From Streptomyces kanamyceticus (GTDB taxonomy: Bacteria > Actinomycetota > Actinomycetes > Streptomycetales > Streptomycetaceae): a stretch of DNA of 64,000 nucleotides. Of this stretch, positions 42,267-53,916 are shown piece after piece (positions within the stretch are counted from its first letter, which is position 1; every line of letters begins with the position of its first letter). The stretch is taken from positions 2,046,001-2,110,000 of the forward strand of contig NZ_CP023699.1 in the NCBI RefSeq assembly GCF_008704495.1, written 5' to 3'. Under the pieces are notes generated by a model that saw only the letters and a program-made list of their open reading frames with translations, searched no databases and was not told the DNA's origin. The position numbers and the translations under genes are program-made.

Positions 42267-43724
42267 ATGTCGAAGCGCGTGCTTACGACCGAGTCCGGCG
42301 CCCCCGTCGCCGACAACCAGAACTCAGCCACCGCCGGCGTCGGTGGCCCGATCCTGCTCCAGGACCAGCACCTCCTGGAGAAGCTCGCCCGCTTCAACCG
42401 TGAGCGCATCCCGGAGCGTGTCGTACACGCCCGCGGCTCCGGTGCGTACGGCTACTTCGAGGTGACGGACGACGTCACCGGCTTCACCCACGCCGACTTC
42501 CTCGCCGAGATCGGCAAGCGCACCGAGGTCTTCCTGCGGTTCTCCACCGTGGCGGACAACCTCGGCGGCGCGGACGCGGTCCGCGACCCGCGCGGCTTCG
42601 CGCTGAAGTTCTACACCGAAGAGGGCAACTACGACCTCGTCGGCAACAACACCCCGGTCTTCTTCATCAAGGACCCCATCAAGTTCCCCGACTTCATCCA
42701 CTCCCAGAAGCGCGACCCCTTCACGGGCAAGCAGGAGGCGGACAACGTCTGGGACTTCTGGGCGCACGCCCCCGAGGCGACGCACCAGATCACCTGGCTG
42801 ATGGGTGACCGCGGCATCCCCGCGTCGTACCGCCACATGAACGGCTACGGCTCGCACACCTACCAGTGGACGAACTCGCAGGGCGAGGCCTTCTTCGTCA
42901 AGTACCACTTCAAGACGAACCAGGGCATCCGCAGCCTCTCCGCCGAGCAGGGCGCCGAGACCGCGGGCAAGGACCCCAACTCGCACCAGACGGACCTGCT
43001 GCAGGCCATCGAGCGCGGCGTCAACCCGTCCTGGACGCTGCACGTGCAGATCATGCCCGCGGCGGACGCGGCCGAGTACCGCTTCAACCCGTTCGACCTC
43101 ACCAAGGTGTGGCCGCACAAGGACTACCCGCTCCAGCGCGTGGGCCGTCTGGTCCTGGACCGCAACCCCGACAACGTGTTCGCCGAGGTGGAGCAGGCGG
43201 CCTTCTCCCCGAACAACTTCGTCCCCGGCATCGGTCCTTCGCCCGACAAGATGCTCCAGGGCCGCCTGTTCGCCTACGCGGACGCGCACCGCTACCGCCT
43301 GGGCGTCAACCACACCCAGCTCGCGGTGAACGCCCCCAAGGCGGCCAAGGCCGACAACTACGGCCGCGACGGCCTGATGGCGTCCAACGCGTACGGCCGT
43401 GACCGCAAGAACTACGAGCCCAACTCGTACGACGGTCCCGCCGAAACCGGCCGGGCGCTCTCCGCGCCGCTCGCCGTCAACGGCCACACGGGCACGCACG
43501 AGGCCCCGGCCCACACCAAGGACGACGACTTCTTCCAGGCGGGCGAGCTCTACCGCCTGATGTCGGACGACGAGAAGTCCCGTCTGGTGGCGAACATCGC
43601 CGGTGGCCTGTCCCAGGTCTCCCGCGACGACGTCATCGAGAAGAACCTCGCCCACTTCCACGCCGCCGACGCCGACTACGGCAAGCGCGTCCAGGAAGCG
43701 GTCCGCGCCCTGCGCGAGGACTGA
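42267..43724 (+). CDS. kat: Monofunctional haem catalase
   Basis: A 485-aa clade-3-size catalase. It has catalytic His54 in [18 protein letters not shown], the distal Asn in [11 protein letters not shown] and the proximal Tyr ligand in [26 protein letters not shown] and [13 protein letters not shown] complete the family pattern. It breaks down hydrogen peroxide, here most likely that made by uricase, as the operator is shared. Full length, with ATG 42267 following GGAAGG. Confidence 0.95.
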   Translation: MSKRVLTTESGAPVADNQNSATAGVGGPILLQDQHLLEKLARFNRERIPERVVHARGSGAYGYFEVTDDVTGFTHADFLAEIGKRTEVFLRFSTVADNLGGADAVRDPRGFALKFYTEEGNYDLVGNNTPVFFIKDPIKFPDFIHSQKRDPFTGKQEADNVWDFWAHAPEATHQITWLMGDRGIPASYRHMNGYGSHTYQWTNSQGEAFFVKYHFKTNQGIRSLSAEQGAETAGKDPNSHQTDLLQAIERGVNPSWTLHVQIMPAADAAEYRFNPFDLTKVWPHKDYPLQRVGRLVLDRNPDNVFAEVEQAAFSPNNFVPGIGPSPDKMLQGRLFAYADAHRYRLGVNHTQLAVNAPKAAKADNYGRDGLMASNAYGRDRKNYEPNSYDGPAETGRALSAPLAVNGHTGTHEAPAHTKDDDFFQAGELYRLMSDDEKSRLVANIAGGLSQVSRDDVIEKNLAHFHAADADYGKRVQEAVRALRED

Positions 43725-43745
43725 GCGAGCGGCAACTCCCAGGCT

Positions 43746-43782
43746 GCGCCGATGGATTGACGGGAGGTCAGTTCATCGGCGC
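43746..43782 (+). terminator. Terminator after catalase
   Basis: GCGCCGATG and CATCGGCGC form a 9-bp stem with a 19-nt loop, 22 bp past the catalase stop. Confidence 0.6.
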
Positions 43783-44049
43783 TGAGCCCGCACCGTCGTC
43801 ACGGACCCGGATGAGGGGTGGTACGTGACACACGCGGGCAGGCATGGTCCGCGGCGGCTCTGCGAGCCAGTGCGGTGGTAAAGGTCCGACGGATTCCTTC
43901 TCGACCTGAGGGAGGGAACCCACCGGTCCGTCGCAGCCGCCGCGGTCCCGTCTTCCGCCCCCCGCGCCGAGGGGCCCACGGACTCCGTCCGGCAGCGCGT
44001 ACGCATGTTCCGCCAGTCGCGCGCCGTCGGACGGCAACAACGTCGACGC
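43783..44049. other. Intergenic stretch without a supported gene
   Basis: Apart from the catalase terminator just upstream, this region between convergent catalase and Shedu genes contains only short open frames without family signal or ribosome sites. I see no RNA gene. Confidence 0.6.
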
Positions 44050-45306
44050 TCATTCGACGTCAGACCAGAGTGCCGGAACGGACGGTCCCGTACCGGCACT
44101 CTTCTGTGTACCGAGCGCGCGGTGCGCGTTGTCCAGGAGTTCCTTGTAGGTGAGGACCTCGACGCGGTTCACGTGCGTGTTGAACGTGCGCAGGGCCTCG
44201 CTGATGTCGGCCTCCGGCACATCAGCCTGGAGGTCGGGGTGCCCGATCAGGACGATGGCGCTGGCGCGGCGCGTCTCGATGCCGAACTCCTCGCGTACGC
44301 GCTCACGGTTCTCGTCCAGGCCCACCAGGTAGTTGACGGCCTGGCCCACGGCGTCGTGCACCTGCGCGGTCGGGACCCAGGCGTTGCGATGCCGCTTAAC
44401 CAGCGCGCCCTTGAGGCTCATCGCCCGCTTCAGCTCCACCACGTGCAGGGCGCCGTCGCCGCGGATCAGCGGGATGTCCAGCTCGTCGCCCGGCACCAGC
44501 CTGCGGTGCGCCGCCTCGCCGACGAAGCGGCCGCCGAAGATCCAGTACTGCCCCTCAAGGGCCTGCTGGAGGTCGTTCTCGGACGCCTCTGGGTCCTCGA
44601 CGACCGTACGCAACGCATCAAGCCCCGCGGCCCTGCGTCGCAACTCCGCAGCCTGCAGCAACAGTTGACCCTTCTCGTCGGCCGCGAGCAGCGCGAGGGC
44701 CTCCGGCGATGTGGCGATCTTCCGGGCGGCCCCGACGGGGTCCTCGACATCGACACGGCCGTCGCGCAGGACGCGCTCCAGCCAGATCGCGGTCTCGGCG
44801 CGGCCACGTGGGATGACGTAGCGCCCGGGGCGGTCGGCCGGCGACTCCAGGAACAACGCGTCCTGCCCGAGGGCGCGCAAGTGGGCTACGAGGTCCCGCG
44901 GGGCGGCATCGGGACACTCGGCGTAGAACTGCTCCGCGGTGTCGGCCGCGTGGGCGAAGCTCGACGCGGTCATCCGCGCGAGGAAGGTCTGGTCGGTCAC
45001 TGAGCGCCTGCCGTCCCTGAACAGCCGCAGCCGGTCGTCCAACTCCGGCTTCAGGATGCGCCCTTCGGCGTAGTCCAGGGCGTCCTGCACCAGCCGCACG
45101 ACATGCCACTCGTCCGCCGCTGCCGCCGTGCCGCGCGCCTGGGCCAGCAGCACGAGCAGCTTCTCGCCACCCCTGATGCCGCCGTTCCTTCCACTGCGCA
45201 GGTGCGCTGCCACGGCGGCCAGGCTCGCCCGCACGCCCGCGTCGACGGCGGTCTCCGCCGCGAGGTCCAGTTGCCGCTCCAGCGTCACGTCCGCCCTTGG
45301 TTCCAT
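44050..45306 (-). CDS. sduA: Shedu-type (DUF4263) anti-phage nuclease
   Basis: A 418-aa protein. The N-terminal about 230 residues are helical and family-variable. The C-terminal DUF4263 nuclease has LEGQYWIFGGRFVGEAAHRRLVPGDELD with the PD-(D/E)XK core Asp277 and Glu291-x-Lys293 (HVVELKRA), followed by a helix with Gln322 (VGQAVNYLVGLDENRE) and ending in IVLIGHPD. Shedu proteins are single-gene phage defence nucleases. ATG 45306 is the first start with coding bias. It lies 119 bp downstream of gcl on the same strand, beyond a terminator, so it is a separate unit inserted between catalase and gcl. Confidence 0.82.
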   Translation of the reverse strand: MEPRADVTLERQLDLAAETAVDAGVRASLAAVAAHLRSGRNGGIRGGEKLLVLLAQARGTAAAADEWHVVRLVQDALDYAEGRILKPELDDRLRLFRDGRRSVTDQTFLARMTASSFAHAADTAEQFYAECPDAAPRDLVAHLRALGQDALFLESPADRPGRYVIPRGRAETAIWLERVLRDGRVDVEDPVGAARKIATSPEALALLAADEKGQLLLQAAELRRRAAGLDALRTVVEDPEASENDLQQALEGQYWIFGGRFVGEAAHRRLVPGDELDIPLIRGDGALHVVELKRAMSLKGALVKRHRNAWVPTAQVHDAVGQAVNYLVGLDENRERVREEFGIETRRASAIVLIGHPDLQADVPEADISEALRTFNTHVNRVEVLTYKELLDNAHRALGTQKSAGTGPSVPALWSDVE

Positions 45307-45364
45307 GCCGCCCAGTGTGCGGCCCGGCACTGACAACGCCCCGCGCACGCCGTGGAACCGGCAT

Positions 45365-45412
45365 GCCGAAGGGGCGATCCACCCCCCTCTGGTGGACCGC
45401 CCCTTTGTCGGC
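45365..45412 (-). terminator. Terminator after gcl
   Basis: A long stem pairs GCCGAAGGGGCG..TCCACC with GGTGGA..CGCCCCTTTGTCGGC around a 6-nt loop, with a few mismatches. It lies 14 bp downstream of the gcl stop. Confidence 0.75.
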
Positions 45413-45425
45413 TCTCAGCGTCGCG

Positions 45426-47213
<1,788 letters not shown>

Positions 47214-47329
47214 GGGAGGTCTCCTGCTTCGACAGCAGCTTCGACAACGTCGACAGCTGTGGCGGCCTCGCGGCCGCCGCGTACGGCTGGCGGTTTCGGC
47301 TCCCGTCGCGCCCCGCGGTGAGCTTCAGT

Positions 47330-47365
47330 TTCCGCATTGTGGAAATTTTGTTCTGCTATATGGAA
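47330..47365 (-). promoter_or_regulatory. Paired operator upstream of gcl (21-bp spacing)
   Basis: Proximal site TTCCGCATTGTGGAA (47330-47344) and distal site TTCTGCTATATGGAA (47351-47365), centres 21 bp apart. The distal site matches the complement of the hyi distal site at 13 of 15 positions. Orientation relative to the gene is the same as at hyi. Confidence 0.7.
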
Positions 47366-47483
47366 GCAATGTAGAGGCGGCCTGCGGAGACCGTCAAGAG
47401 ACGTCCGGGAACCGGGCCCGCCGCGACGGCGTCCCAGACGGTGAATTCGGGCCACACCGTCGTGACACCACCGGGGGGCGATC

Positions 47484-48461
47484 GTGGCCACAGCACCGGA
47501 GACGTACGGCCGCTGGACGGCCGGACCACCACTCGGACAGGGCGCGACGGGAACGGTCCGCCTCGCGCACGACGCGACGGGCCGCGCCGTCGCCCTCAAG
47601 GTGGTGCACGCCTTTCTCGCCAGGGACGCGGCGTTCCGCGCCCGCTTCGCCCGCGACGTCGCCACGCTCGCCGCGGTCCACGGCCGCCACACGGCCGCGC
47701 TCGTCGACGCGGACGCGGGGGTGGGGTCGGTGGTGCCGTGGGTCGCTATGGAGTACGTGCGGGGGCCTACGTTGCATGCGCGTGTAAGGGGTCGGGGTGA
47801 TGGCGGGGGTCCTGTCGGCGTCGGGGGTCCACTGGGCCTCGACGAGTTGCGTTCCCTCGCGGGCGCCCTCGCCTGGGCCCTGGACACCATCCACGGTGCG
47901 GGCCTGGTCCACCGCGGCCTCAAGCCGTCGAACGTACTGCTCGCCGAGGCCGGGCCCCGAGTGGTCGACTTCGGGATCGCGCGGGTGGTGGAGGCGGCGG
48001 ACGACACGGCTGTCGGCTCGGAGGGGGGTGCCGACGCGCTCGGCTACGCCGCGCCCGAGCAACTGGCCCAGGGCCTGTCGACGCGCGCCGCCGACGTCTT
48101 CTCGCTGGGCGCGGTGCTCGCCTTCGCCGCGACGGGGCACGCGCCCTTTGCCGTCGGCCCGCGCCCGCGCACCGTGTACGGCGAACCCGACCTCGCGGGC
48201 GCCCCGGAGACCCTGCTGCCGCTGCTCACCGCCTGCCTGGCCAAGGACCCGGCGGCCCGGCCCACACCTCGCACGGTCGCGCGCATGGTGGGCCACCCGC
48301 TGCCCGGCAGCCGCCGCAAGACGCTCACGGTGGCGACGGTGCTCCTGGCCTGCGCGAGCCTCGCCCGGCGCCCGCGCATTGCGTCAACTCAACACCCCGG
48401 CAAGGCACTTTGGTGGACGATGGGAGAGGACGGCGCGACGGGGCGGACGGCACCCCGGTGA
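47484..48461 (+). CDS. Ser/Thr protein-kinase-fold protein lacking the catalytic Asp (probable pseudokinase)
   Basis: A 325-aa protein with a PASTA-less Hanks-type kinase domain. It has the glycine loop LGQGATGTVRLAHD, the ATP-site Lys39 (AVALKVVHAF), VDFGIAR with DFG Asp162 and GYAAPEQLAQGLSTRAADVFSLGAVL. The HRD catalytic loop reads LVHRGLKPSN: Asp145 is replaced by Gly (GGC for GAC). This removes the catalytic base, so it is probably a pseudokinase that binds nucleotide. The C-terminus has only a short hydrophobic segment (LTVATVLLACASLA), weak for a membrane anchor. GTG 47484 follows GGGGGGCGATC. The gene is divergent from gcl and 30 bp upstream of the zinc-ribbon gene. Confidence 0.8.
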   Translation: MATAPETYGRWTAGPPLGQGATGTVRLAHDATGRAVALKVVHAFLARDAAFRARFARDVATLAAVHGRHTAALVDADAGVGSVVPWVAMEYVRGPTLHARVRGRGDGGGPVGVGGPLGLDELRSLAGALAWALDTIHGAGLVHRGLKPSNVLLAEAGPRVVDFGIARVVEAADDTAVGSEGGADALGYAAPEQLAQGLSTRAADVFSLGAVLAFAATGHAPFAVGPRPRTVYGEPDLAGAPETLLPLLTACLAKDPAARPTPRTVARMVGHPLPGSRRKTLTVATVLLACASLARRPRIASTQHPGKALWWTMGEDGATGRTAPR

Positions 48462-48491
48462 GCGAGGCGCGACGAAGGCTGACGGCAGGCG

Positions 48492-50405
48492 GTGGCGGTA
48501 ATGGCTGACAGCGGCGTGCCGGTGCGGTGTCCCCTCTGCCGGTGCGAGCACGTCTACGCGCCCCCGGTGTTCCCCTGCACGTGCGGCGCCCCCGTGGTCC
48601 CGCCGATCGCCCGCGGCGCGACGGCGGCGGTCATCACGGACCAGACGTGGGCGGACTCCTGGGTAACGGTGCGCTGCCTGGCCTGCGGCCGCCCCACCCA
48701 GTGGCCCCAGCCGGAACTGGGCTGCACGTGCGGCGCGGTCCTACGCGTCCCGGTCATCCCGGCGGTCCGAACATCACGCCCTCCCTTCCGGTGGGCTCCG
48801 CCCGGGGGCGCGGGCTTTCCGGGATCGTCGGCGGAGAGGGGCTCGGCGGGGCCGAGGGGCACGGTGGGACCGACGGACTCGGTGGGACCGACGGACTCGA
48901 TGGGGCCGGGTGACGCGGCGGGTCAGACGGGAGCGGTGCCCCCGGTTGGGCCGACGGGCGGCCCGGCGGGTGACCTGACGGGGGTGCCGAACCCAGGTGG
49001 GCTGGTGGACCCGGTGAGCCCAGAGGATCCGGCGGGTCCGGTGAACCCAGGGGATCCGGCGGGTCCGGTGAACCCAGGGGACCCGGCGAGTTCGACAAGC
49101 CCCGAGGGCCTGGCGAGCCCAGAGGATCCGACGGATCCGGCAGATCCGGCGGGTCCGGCAGATCCGGCGGGCCCGGCAGATCCGGCGGGCCCGGCAGATC
49201 CGGCGGGCCCAGCGGGCGCGGTGAGCCCAGCGGGCGCGGTGAGCCCAGCGGGTCCGGCAGATCCTGCGACGCCAGCGAAGCCGACCGGTCCGGCGAACCC
49301 GGCAGGGTCGGCGGGATCCGCAGCTCGGACCAGCTGCGCCGACGCAGCGCAGCGGCCAGGTCTGGCGGGACCTGGGAGTCCGGCAGACCCGACAAGCTCT
49401 GCCCGCGCACCACACGAGACAGGCCCGGCAGGCCCCGAGGCCCCAGCAGCCTCAACCAACCCCACCGACACACCACACCAGACGAGTCCGGCCGAACCCG
49501 CGGATCCAGCACGCTCAGCGAATGCGGGCGGCACGGCGGAGGCGGAACCGACGAGGGCGGACTCGGCAGGGACGGCGCATTCGGTGGCGTCTACCGACAC
49601 TGCGGGAACGGCGCGTTCGCCGCGACGAACAGGCCCGGCGGGTCCGGTGAGCCCTGCGGATCCGGCGGGACCGGCAGGTCCAGCGAACCCGGCAGATCCG
49701 GCAGATCCGGCGAACCGAGCGGGCTCGGTAGATCCAGTGACCCCGGCGGGACCGGCAGATCCCTCAGGACCACCAGAGCCAGCAGGGCCAGCAGAATCAC
49801 CAGGCCCTGCGGACCCCGCAGCCCCACCCCAGCCCCCAAGTTCCGCCAAGCCGCCCTACCCCGTGGCACCGCCACCCGCGGGCGCGCCCTCGCGTTCGGA
49901 CCCGGTGCCACCCGCAGGGCCCGTGGACCCCGCGCAGCTCCCCGCCCCCGCCAGCCCCACCGGGGCCGACGGGCCCGCCCACATTCCCCTCCCCCGCACA
50001 GCTCCGCGCCCGCGGCCCGCCTTTCATCCCGTGACGATCCGCGACGCGCGTGACGCCGTCACCGTTGCCGCGCTCTATCTGCGGTGGCTCGGGTACCTCA
50101 ATACCCGGAGTGCCGCGCTCCGGGCGCCGTCAGGGGTGCGGATCACCGCGCGCGGGATCGTGGCCCAGGTGGAGCCCTCCCTGCGGCGTACCGCGCCGCG
50201 CGACATCGAGTGTCTCTGGCTGAGCGCGATGACCGAGGCCGACGAGACCGCCGTCGCCTGCGCGTTCTTCTCGCTCGCGGGGTACACCGACGAGGCCCGT
50301 ACCCGTGCGGACGCACTCGGCGTACCGCTCTTCACGATGGACCTCACCGGCACGCCCCAGCCGGTCAACACCGCGGCGGACGAGCTCATCGCGACCGGAG
50401 CGTAG
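48492..50405 (+). CDS. Zinc-ribbon protein with long Pro/Ala/Gly/Asp hexapeptide repeats
   Basis: A 637-aa protein in three parts. Residues 1-95 hold two zinc-ribbon-like knuckles (CPLCRCEHVY...CTCG and VRCLACGRPT...CTCG). Residues about 115-500 are low-complexity GP-rich sequence with GPADPA hexapeptides and related SPAGAV and PVNPGD units. Residues about 515-637 are a compact domain (VTIRDARDAVTVAALYLRWLGY, DIECLWLSAMTEADETAVACAFFSLAGY, GVPLFTMDLTGTPQPVN) that resembles a restriction-endonuclease-like fold; the family is not certain. Only alternate triplets have Gly, so it is not true collagen. GTG 48492 or ATG 48501 may be the start. It follows the kinase gene by 30 bp and may share its operon. 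Confidence 0.65.
   Translation: MAVMADSGVPVRCPLCRCEHVYAPPVFPCTCGAPVVPPIARGATAAVITDQTWADSWVTVRCLACGRPTQWPQPELGCTCGAVLRVPVIPAVRTSRPPFRWAPPGGAGFPGSSAERGSAGPRGTVGPTDSVGPTDSMGPGDAAGQTGAVPPVGPTGGPAGDLTGVPNPGGLVDPVSPEDPAGPVNPGDPAGPVNPGDPASSTSPEGLASPEDPTDPADPAGPADPAGPADPAGPADPAGPAGAVSPAGAVSPAGPADPATPAKPTGPANPAGSAGSAARTSCADAAQRPGLAGPGSPADPTSSARAPHETGPAGPEAPAASTNPTDTPHQTSPAEPADPARSANAGGTAEAEPTRADSAGTAHSVASTDTAGTARSPRRTGPAGPVSPADPAGPAGPANPADPADPANRAGSVDPVTPAGPADPSGPPEPAGPAESPGPADPAAPPQPPSSAKPPYPVAPPPAGAPSRSDPVPPAGPVDPAQLPAPASPTGADGPAHIPLPRTAPRPRPAFHPVTIRDARDAVTVAALYLRWLGYLNTRSAALRAPSGVRITARGIVAQVEPSLRRTAPRDIECLWLSAMTEADETAVACAFFSLAGYTDEARTRADALGVPLFTMDLTGTPQPVNTAADELIATGA
49141..49248 (+). repeat. Tandem 18-bp DNA repeats inside the zinc-ribbon gene
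   Basis: Four near-identical 18-bp copies of CAGATCCGGCGGGCCCGG (49141-49212) are followed by two exact copies of CGGGCGCGGTGAGCCCAG (49213-49248). They keep frame and encode the PADPAG and SPAGAV units; copy number is likely to vary between strains. Confidence 0.85.
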
Positions 50406-51681
50406 CCGCCTCCTCGGCGCGCGGGCCGAGCACGTGGCGGGCCAGCGCGACGGCGGCGAGCAGGGCCACCAGGCCGCACACGCCGGACCAGCCGAACCTG
50501 TCGTACGCCCGTACGCCGAGCCACGAACCGACGCTGCCGCCGAGGTAACCGCACGTCATGTACGCCGTGTTGAGCCGCGCCCGGGCCTCGTCGCTCAGGG
50601 CGAAGATCCGTACCTGGTTGGCGACCATGCCCGACTGCATCGCGACGTCGAGCAGCAGCGAGCCCACCGCAAGGCCCACGAGTCCCACCGCCCCGCCGAG
50701 CCCGCCGAGGAGGAGCACCGCGGCCGCGACGAGGACCGCGACGAGGCAGACGAGGTTGACGGCGTCGGGACCGCGCCGGTCCACCGCCCGGCCCGCCACC
50801 GGCGTACAGAGCATCGTCCCCGCGTTGACCAGGGCGAGCACCCCGACGGCCGATGCGCCGAGCCCGTACTCCGGGCCCGTGAGCAGCAGCGCCACGCCGG
50901 TCCACAGCGCGGAGAACCCCCCGAAGACCGTGGCCTGGTAGACGCAGGAGCGGCGCAACTCCGGTTCAGTGCGCAGCAGTTGGAGCGAGGCCGTGAGCAG
51001 CGCGGGGTAGCGCTGCCTCGACGGGGCTGTCGTGCGTGGCAGGGCGCGGGCGAGTACGACCGCGACGAGCAGGGCGACCGCGGCCGTGATCAGGTACGGG
51101 GCCCGCCAGCCGAGCCATTCGCCGACGCTGCCGCCGAAGGCCCGGGACAGCAGCATCCCGCCGATCGACCCGCTGAGGAGCGTGCCGGTGACCGCGCCGC
51201 GCCGGTCGTCGGCGACCAGGCCCACCGCCATGGGCGCGACGATCGGGGCGATCACGGTCGTGATGCCGATGAGGACACCCGCGGCGACGAGCGACCCGAT
51301 GCCGGGCGCCGCGCCCGCGCCGAGCAGGCCGAGTCCGGCGAGCGTGAACAGCGTGACGAGCAGCGGCCGGTAGGGGAAGCGGTCGCCGAGCGGTACGAGG
51401 AGGAAGATGCCGCCCGCGTAGCCGAACTGGGTCGCCGTCACCACGTAGGCGGCCGTGTCGGGCGAGACGCCGAGGCCGTCGGCGATCAGCGGACTGACGG
51501 CCTGCGGGAAGTACACGTTGCCCACGCCCACGCCGCAGGCCACGGCGAGCAGCCACACCATCCCGCGACCGATCCCTCGCGGAGACTCACCGGGTGCACC
51601 AAGTTCCTTGGGCTCACCGGGCTCATCTGGTTTCGAAAGACGCACACGTACCCCACGGAATCGGCGGACCAACCGGCCCAC
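50386..51681 (-). CDS. MFS efflux transporter
   Basis: A protein of up to 431 aa with 12 membrane segments of the DHA1 kind: GVGNVYFPQAVSPLIADGLGV, ATQFGYAGGIFLLVPLGDRFPYRPLLVTLF (motif A) and GLVADDRRGAVTGTLLSGSIGGMLLSRAFGG (motif C-like). The substrate is unknown. The start is uncertain: GTG 51681 gives a 40-residue hydrophilic leader, and GTG 51645 (VRLSKPDEPGE) is as likely; neither has a strong ribosome site. The 3' end overlaps the zinc-ribbon gene by 20 bp (convergent), and it is divergent from the GNAT gene. Confidence 0.8.
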   Translation of the reverse strand: MGRLVRRFRGVRVRLSKPDEPGEPKELGAPGESPRGIGRGMVWLLAVACGVGVGNVYFPQAVSPLIADGLGVSPDTAAYVVTATQFGYAGGIFLLVPLGDRFPYRPLLVTLFTLAGLGLLGAGAAPGIGSLVAAGVLIGITTVIAPIVAPMAVGLVADDRRGAVTGTLLSGSIGGMLLSRAFGGSVGEWLGWRAPYLITAAVALLVAVVLARALPRTTAPSRQRYPALLTASLQLLRTEPELRRSCVYQATVFGGFSALWTGVALLLTGPEYGLGASAVGVLALVNAGTMLCTPVAGRAVDRRGPDAVNLVCLVAVLVAAAVLLLGGLGGAVGLVGLAVGSLLLDVAMQSGMVANQVRIFALSDEARARLNTAYMTCGYLGGSVGSWLGVRAYDRFGWSGVCGLVALLAAVALARHVLGPRAEEAATLRSR

Positions 51682-51737
51682 GATCGCCGCGCCACCCGCC
51701 CGCGCACAACCGATTTCGGCCGGGGCATACTCGGGCC

Positions 51738-52289
51738 ATGCACACCCGGCCCCTGCTCATCCGCCCCGTCACCGCCGCCGAACTCCCCCTGCTCCAGGAC
51801 ATCGAGCGGGCCGCGGGAGAGCCGTTCCGTGCCCTCGGGATGGCCCGGATCGCCGACGACGAGCCACCCGCCGTCGAGGATCTCGACCGCTTCCGCCGGG
51901 CGGGGCGCGCCTGGGTGGCCGTGGACGAGGCAGGCGCCCCCGTCGCGTACCTGATCAGCGAGCCGGTCGACGACGCGGACGCCGAGCACATCGAGCAGGT
52001 CTCGGTGCATCCGCGGGCCGCCCGCCGCGGGGTCGGCGGGGCCCTGATCGAGCACGCCGCGCGGCACGCCCGCGCGGCGGGACGTTCCGCGCTCACCCTG
52101 ACGACGTTCGCCGACGTGCCGTGGAACGCCCCGTACTACGCGCGCATCGGATTCCGCCCGCTCGCCGCGGCCGAACTCACCCCGGAGCTGCGGGCGATCC
52201 GCGCGCACGAGGCGGAACTCGGCCTGGACCGCTGGCCCCGCCTGTGCATGCGCCGCGACCTCACCCCTGCGGGCCGTACCGCTCCCTGA
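51738..52289 (+). CDS. GNAT-family N-acetyltransferase
   Basis: A 183-aa GNAT enzyme: [22 protein letters not shown] at the N-terminus, the acetyl-CoA loop [28 protein letters not shown] (Q/R-x-x-G-x-G/A form, RRGVGG) and [20 protein letters not shown]. Substrate unknown; the motif set resembles small-molecule or aminoglycoside-like acetyltransferases. ATG 51738 begins the domain directly. Its end overlaps the convergent acyl-CoA synthetase by 29 bp. Confidence 0.85.
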   Translation: MHTRPLLIRPVTAAELPLLQDIERAAGEPFRALGMARIADDEPPAVEDLDRFRRAGRAWVAVDEAGAPVAYLISEPVDDADAEHIEQVSVHPRAARRGVGGALIEHAARHARAAGRSALTLTTFADVPWNAPYYARIGFRPLAAAELTPELRAIRAHEAELGLDRWPRLCMRRDLTPAGRTAP

Positions 52290-53916
52290 GCTCGATCTTG
52301 CGCACCTTGCCCGAGACCGTCATCGGGAAGGAGTCCACGATGCGCAGCCGCGCGGGGATCTTGTAGTGCGCCAACTGCCCTTCGCAGTACGCCCGGAGAT
52401 CATCCAGTGTCAGTACGTCGGTGGGCTCGCGCAGGATCACGCAGGCCAGCGGCACCTCGCCGTACCGCTCGTCGGGGGCGCCCACGACCTGGACGTCGGA
52501 GATCTTCGGGTGGCCGTACAGGAACTCCTCGATCTCCCTGGGGTAGATGTTCTCGCCACCCCTGATGATCATGTCCTTGATGCGGCCGACGATCTGGACG
52601 TAGCCGTCGTCGCGCATGACCGCGAGGTCACCCGTGTGCATCCAGCGCCCGGCGTCGATGACCTCGGAGGTCCGTTCGGGCTCGTCCCAGTAGCCGAGCA
52701 TCACGCTGTAGCCGCGCGTGCACAGTTCGCCGGAGGCGCCGCGCGGCAGCGTCACGCCGGTCGCCGGGTCGACGACCTTCACCTCTATGTGCGGCAGGAC
52801 CCTGCCGACCGTGCCGGTGCGGCGCTCCAGGTCGTCGTCGCGGCGAGTCTGGGTGGAGACGGGTGAGGTCTCGGTCATGCCGTAGCAGATGGAGACCTCC
52901 GCCATGTGCATCTCGGCGACCACCCGCTTCATCACCTCGACCGGGCACGGCGAGCCCGCCATGATCCCGGTGCGCAGCGAACTCAGGTCGTACGAGGCGA
53001 AGTCGGGGAGGTTCAGCTCCGCGATGAACATCGTCGGTACGCCGTACAGCGAGGTGCAGCGTTCCCGTTCGACGGCGCGCAGCGTGGCGACGGGGTCGAA
53101 GGACGCGGCGGGGATCACCACGCACGCGCCGTGCGACGTGGCCCCGAGGTTTCCCATCACCATGCCGAAGCAGTGGTAGAAGGGCACGGGCAGGCAGATC
53201 CGGTCCTGCTCGGTGTAGCCGACCGTACGGCCCACCCAGTATCCGTTGTTGAGGATGTTGTGGTGGGAGAGGGTGGCCCCCTTGGGGAAGCCCGTGGTGC
53301 CCGACGTGTACTGGATGTTGATGGGGTCGTCGCAGCTCAACCCGGCCTCGTGGGCGGCGAGTTCGGCGTCCGTGACCCGCTGCCCCGCGTCGACGAGCCG
53401 GTCCCACGAGTCGTCCCCGATGTAGTGGACGGCGCGCAGCTCCGGGCAGCCCGGCCGCACCTGTTCGACGAGCGCGCGGTAGTCGCTGCTCTTGTGGGAC
53501 CGCGAGGCGACCAGGACGGAGATCCCGGCCTGCTTGAGGACGAAGTCCAACTCGTGAGCGCGGTAAGCCGGGTTGATGTTCACCATGATCGCGCCGATCC
53601 GCGCGGTGGCGTACTGCACGAGCACCCACTCGGCACAGTTCACCGCCCAGATCCCTACGCGGTCGCCCTTGCCGACACCCGAGCCGAGGAAGCCGCGCGC
53701 CAACTCGGCGACAGCCGCGCCGAATTCGCCGTACGTCCATCGTCTGCCGGTCGGCATGTCCACGAGCGCGTCCCTCTCGGGCCAGGCCGCGACGGCCCGG
53801 TCGAGGTTGCGGCCGATGGTGTCCCCGAGCAGGGGCGTCCCACCGGTTCCGTGCGCGTACGCGTACGCGCTCTCAGTCGCGTCCTCAGTCGCGTCCTCAA
53901 TCGGGTCCTCAGTCAC
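52261..53916 (-). CDS. AMP-binding acyl-CoA synthetase (medium/long chain)
   Basis: A 551-aa ANL-superfamily enzyme. It has the P-loop [34 protein letters not shown], the [26 protein letters not shown] hinge with the catalytic A8 region, and the A10 Lys in [17 protein letters not shown]. It activates a fatty or aryl acid as CoA thioester; overall it is closest to FadD3/AMP-binding FadD types in streptomycetes. GTG 53916 has a strong GAGGAGGCC site. The first 20 residues hold a short acidic repeat ([13 protein letters not shown]) coded by imperfect DNA repeats. Confidence 0.9.
   Translation of the reverse strand: MTEDPIEDATEDATESAYAYAHGTGGTPLLGDTIGRNLDRAVAAWPERDALVDMPTGRRWTYGEFGAAVAELARGFLGSGVGKGDRVGIWAVNCAEWVLVQYATARIGAIMVNINPAYRAHELDFVLKQAGISVLVASRSHKSSDYRALVEQVRPGCPELRAVHYIGDDSWDRLVDAGQRVTDAELAAHEAGLSCDDPINIQYTSGTTGFPKGATLSHHNILNNGYWVGRTVGYTEQDRICLPVPFYHCFGMVMGNLGATSHGACVVIPAASFDPVATLRAVERERCTSLYGVPTMFIAELNLPDFASYDLSSLRTGIMAGSPCPVEVMKRVVAEMHMAEVSICYGMTETSPVSTQTRRDDDLERRTGTVGRVLPHIEVKVVDPATGVTLPRGASGELCTRGYSVMLGYWDEPERTSEVIDAGRWMHTGDLAVMRDDGYVQIVGRIKDMIIRGGENIYPREIEEFLYGHPKISDVQVVGAPDERYGEVPLACVILREPTDVLTLDDLRAYCEGQLAHYKIPARLRIVDSFPMTVSGKVRKIELRERYGPQG

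Noticed and set aside
43768..44040. Small minus-strand frame (about 90 codons) between catalase and Shedu genes
   Set aside because: No ribosome site, overlaps the catalase terminator, and no family pattern.
49014..49860. Collagen-like protein region
   Set aside because: Glycine occupies only about every second triplet start, so a collagen triple helix is unlikely; it is called a Pro/Ala/Gly/Asp repeat instead.
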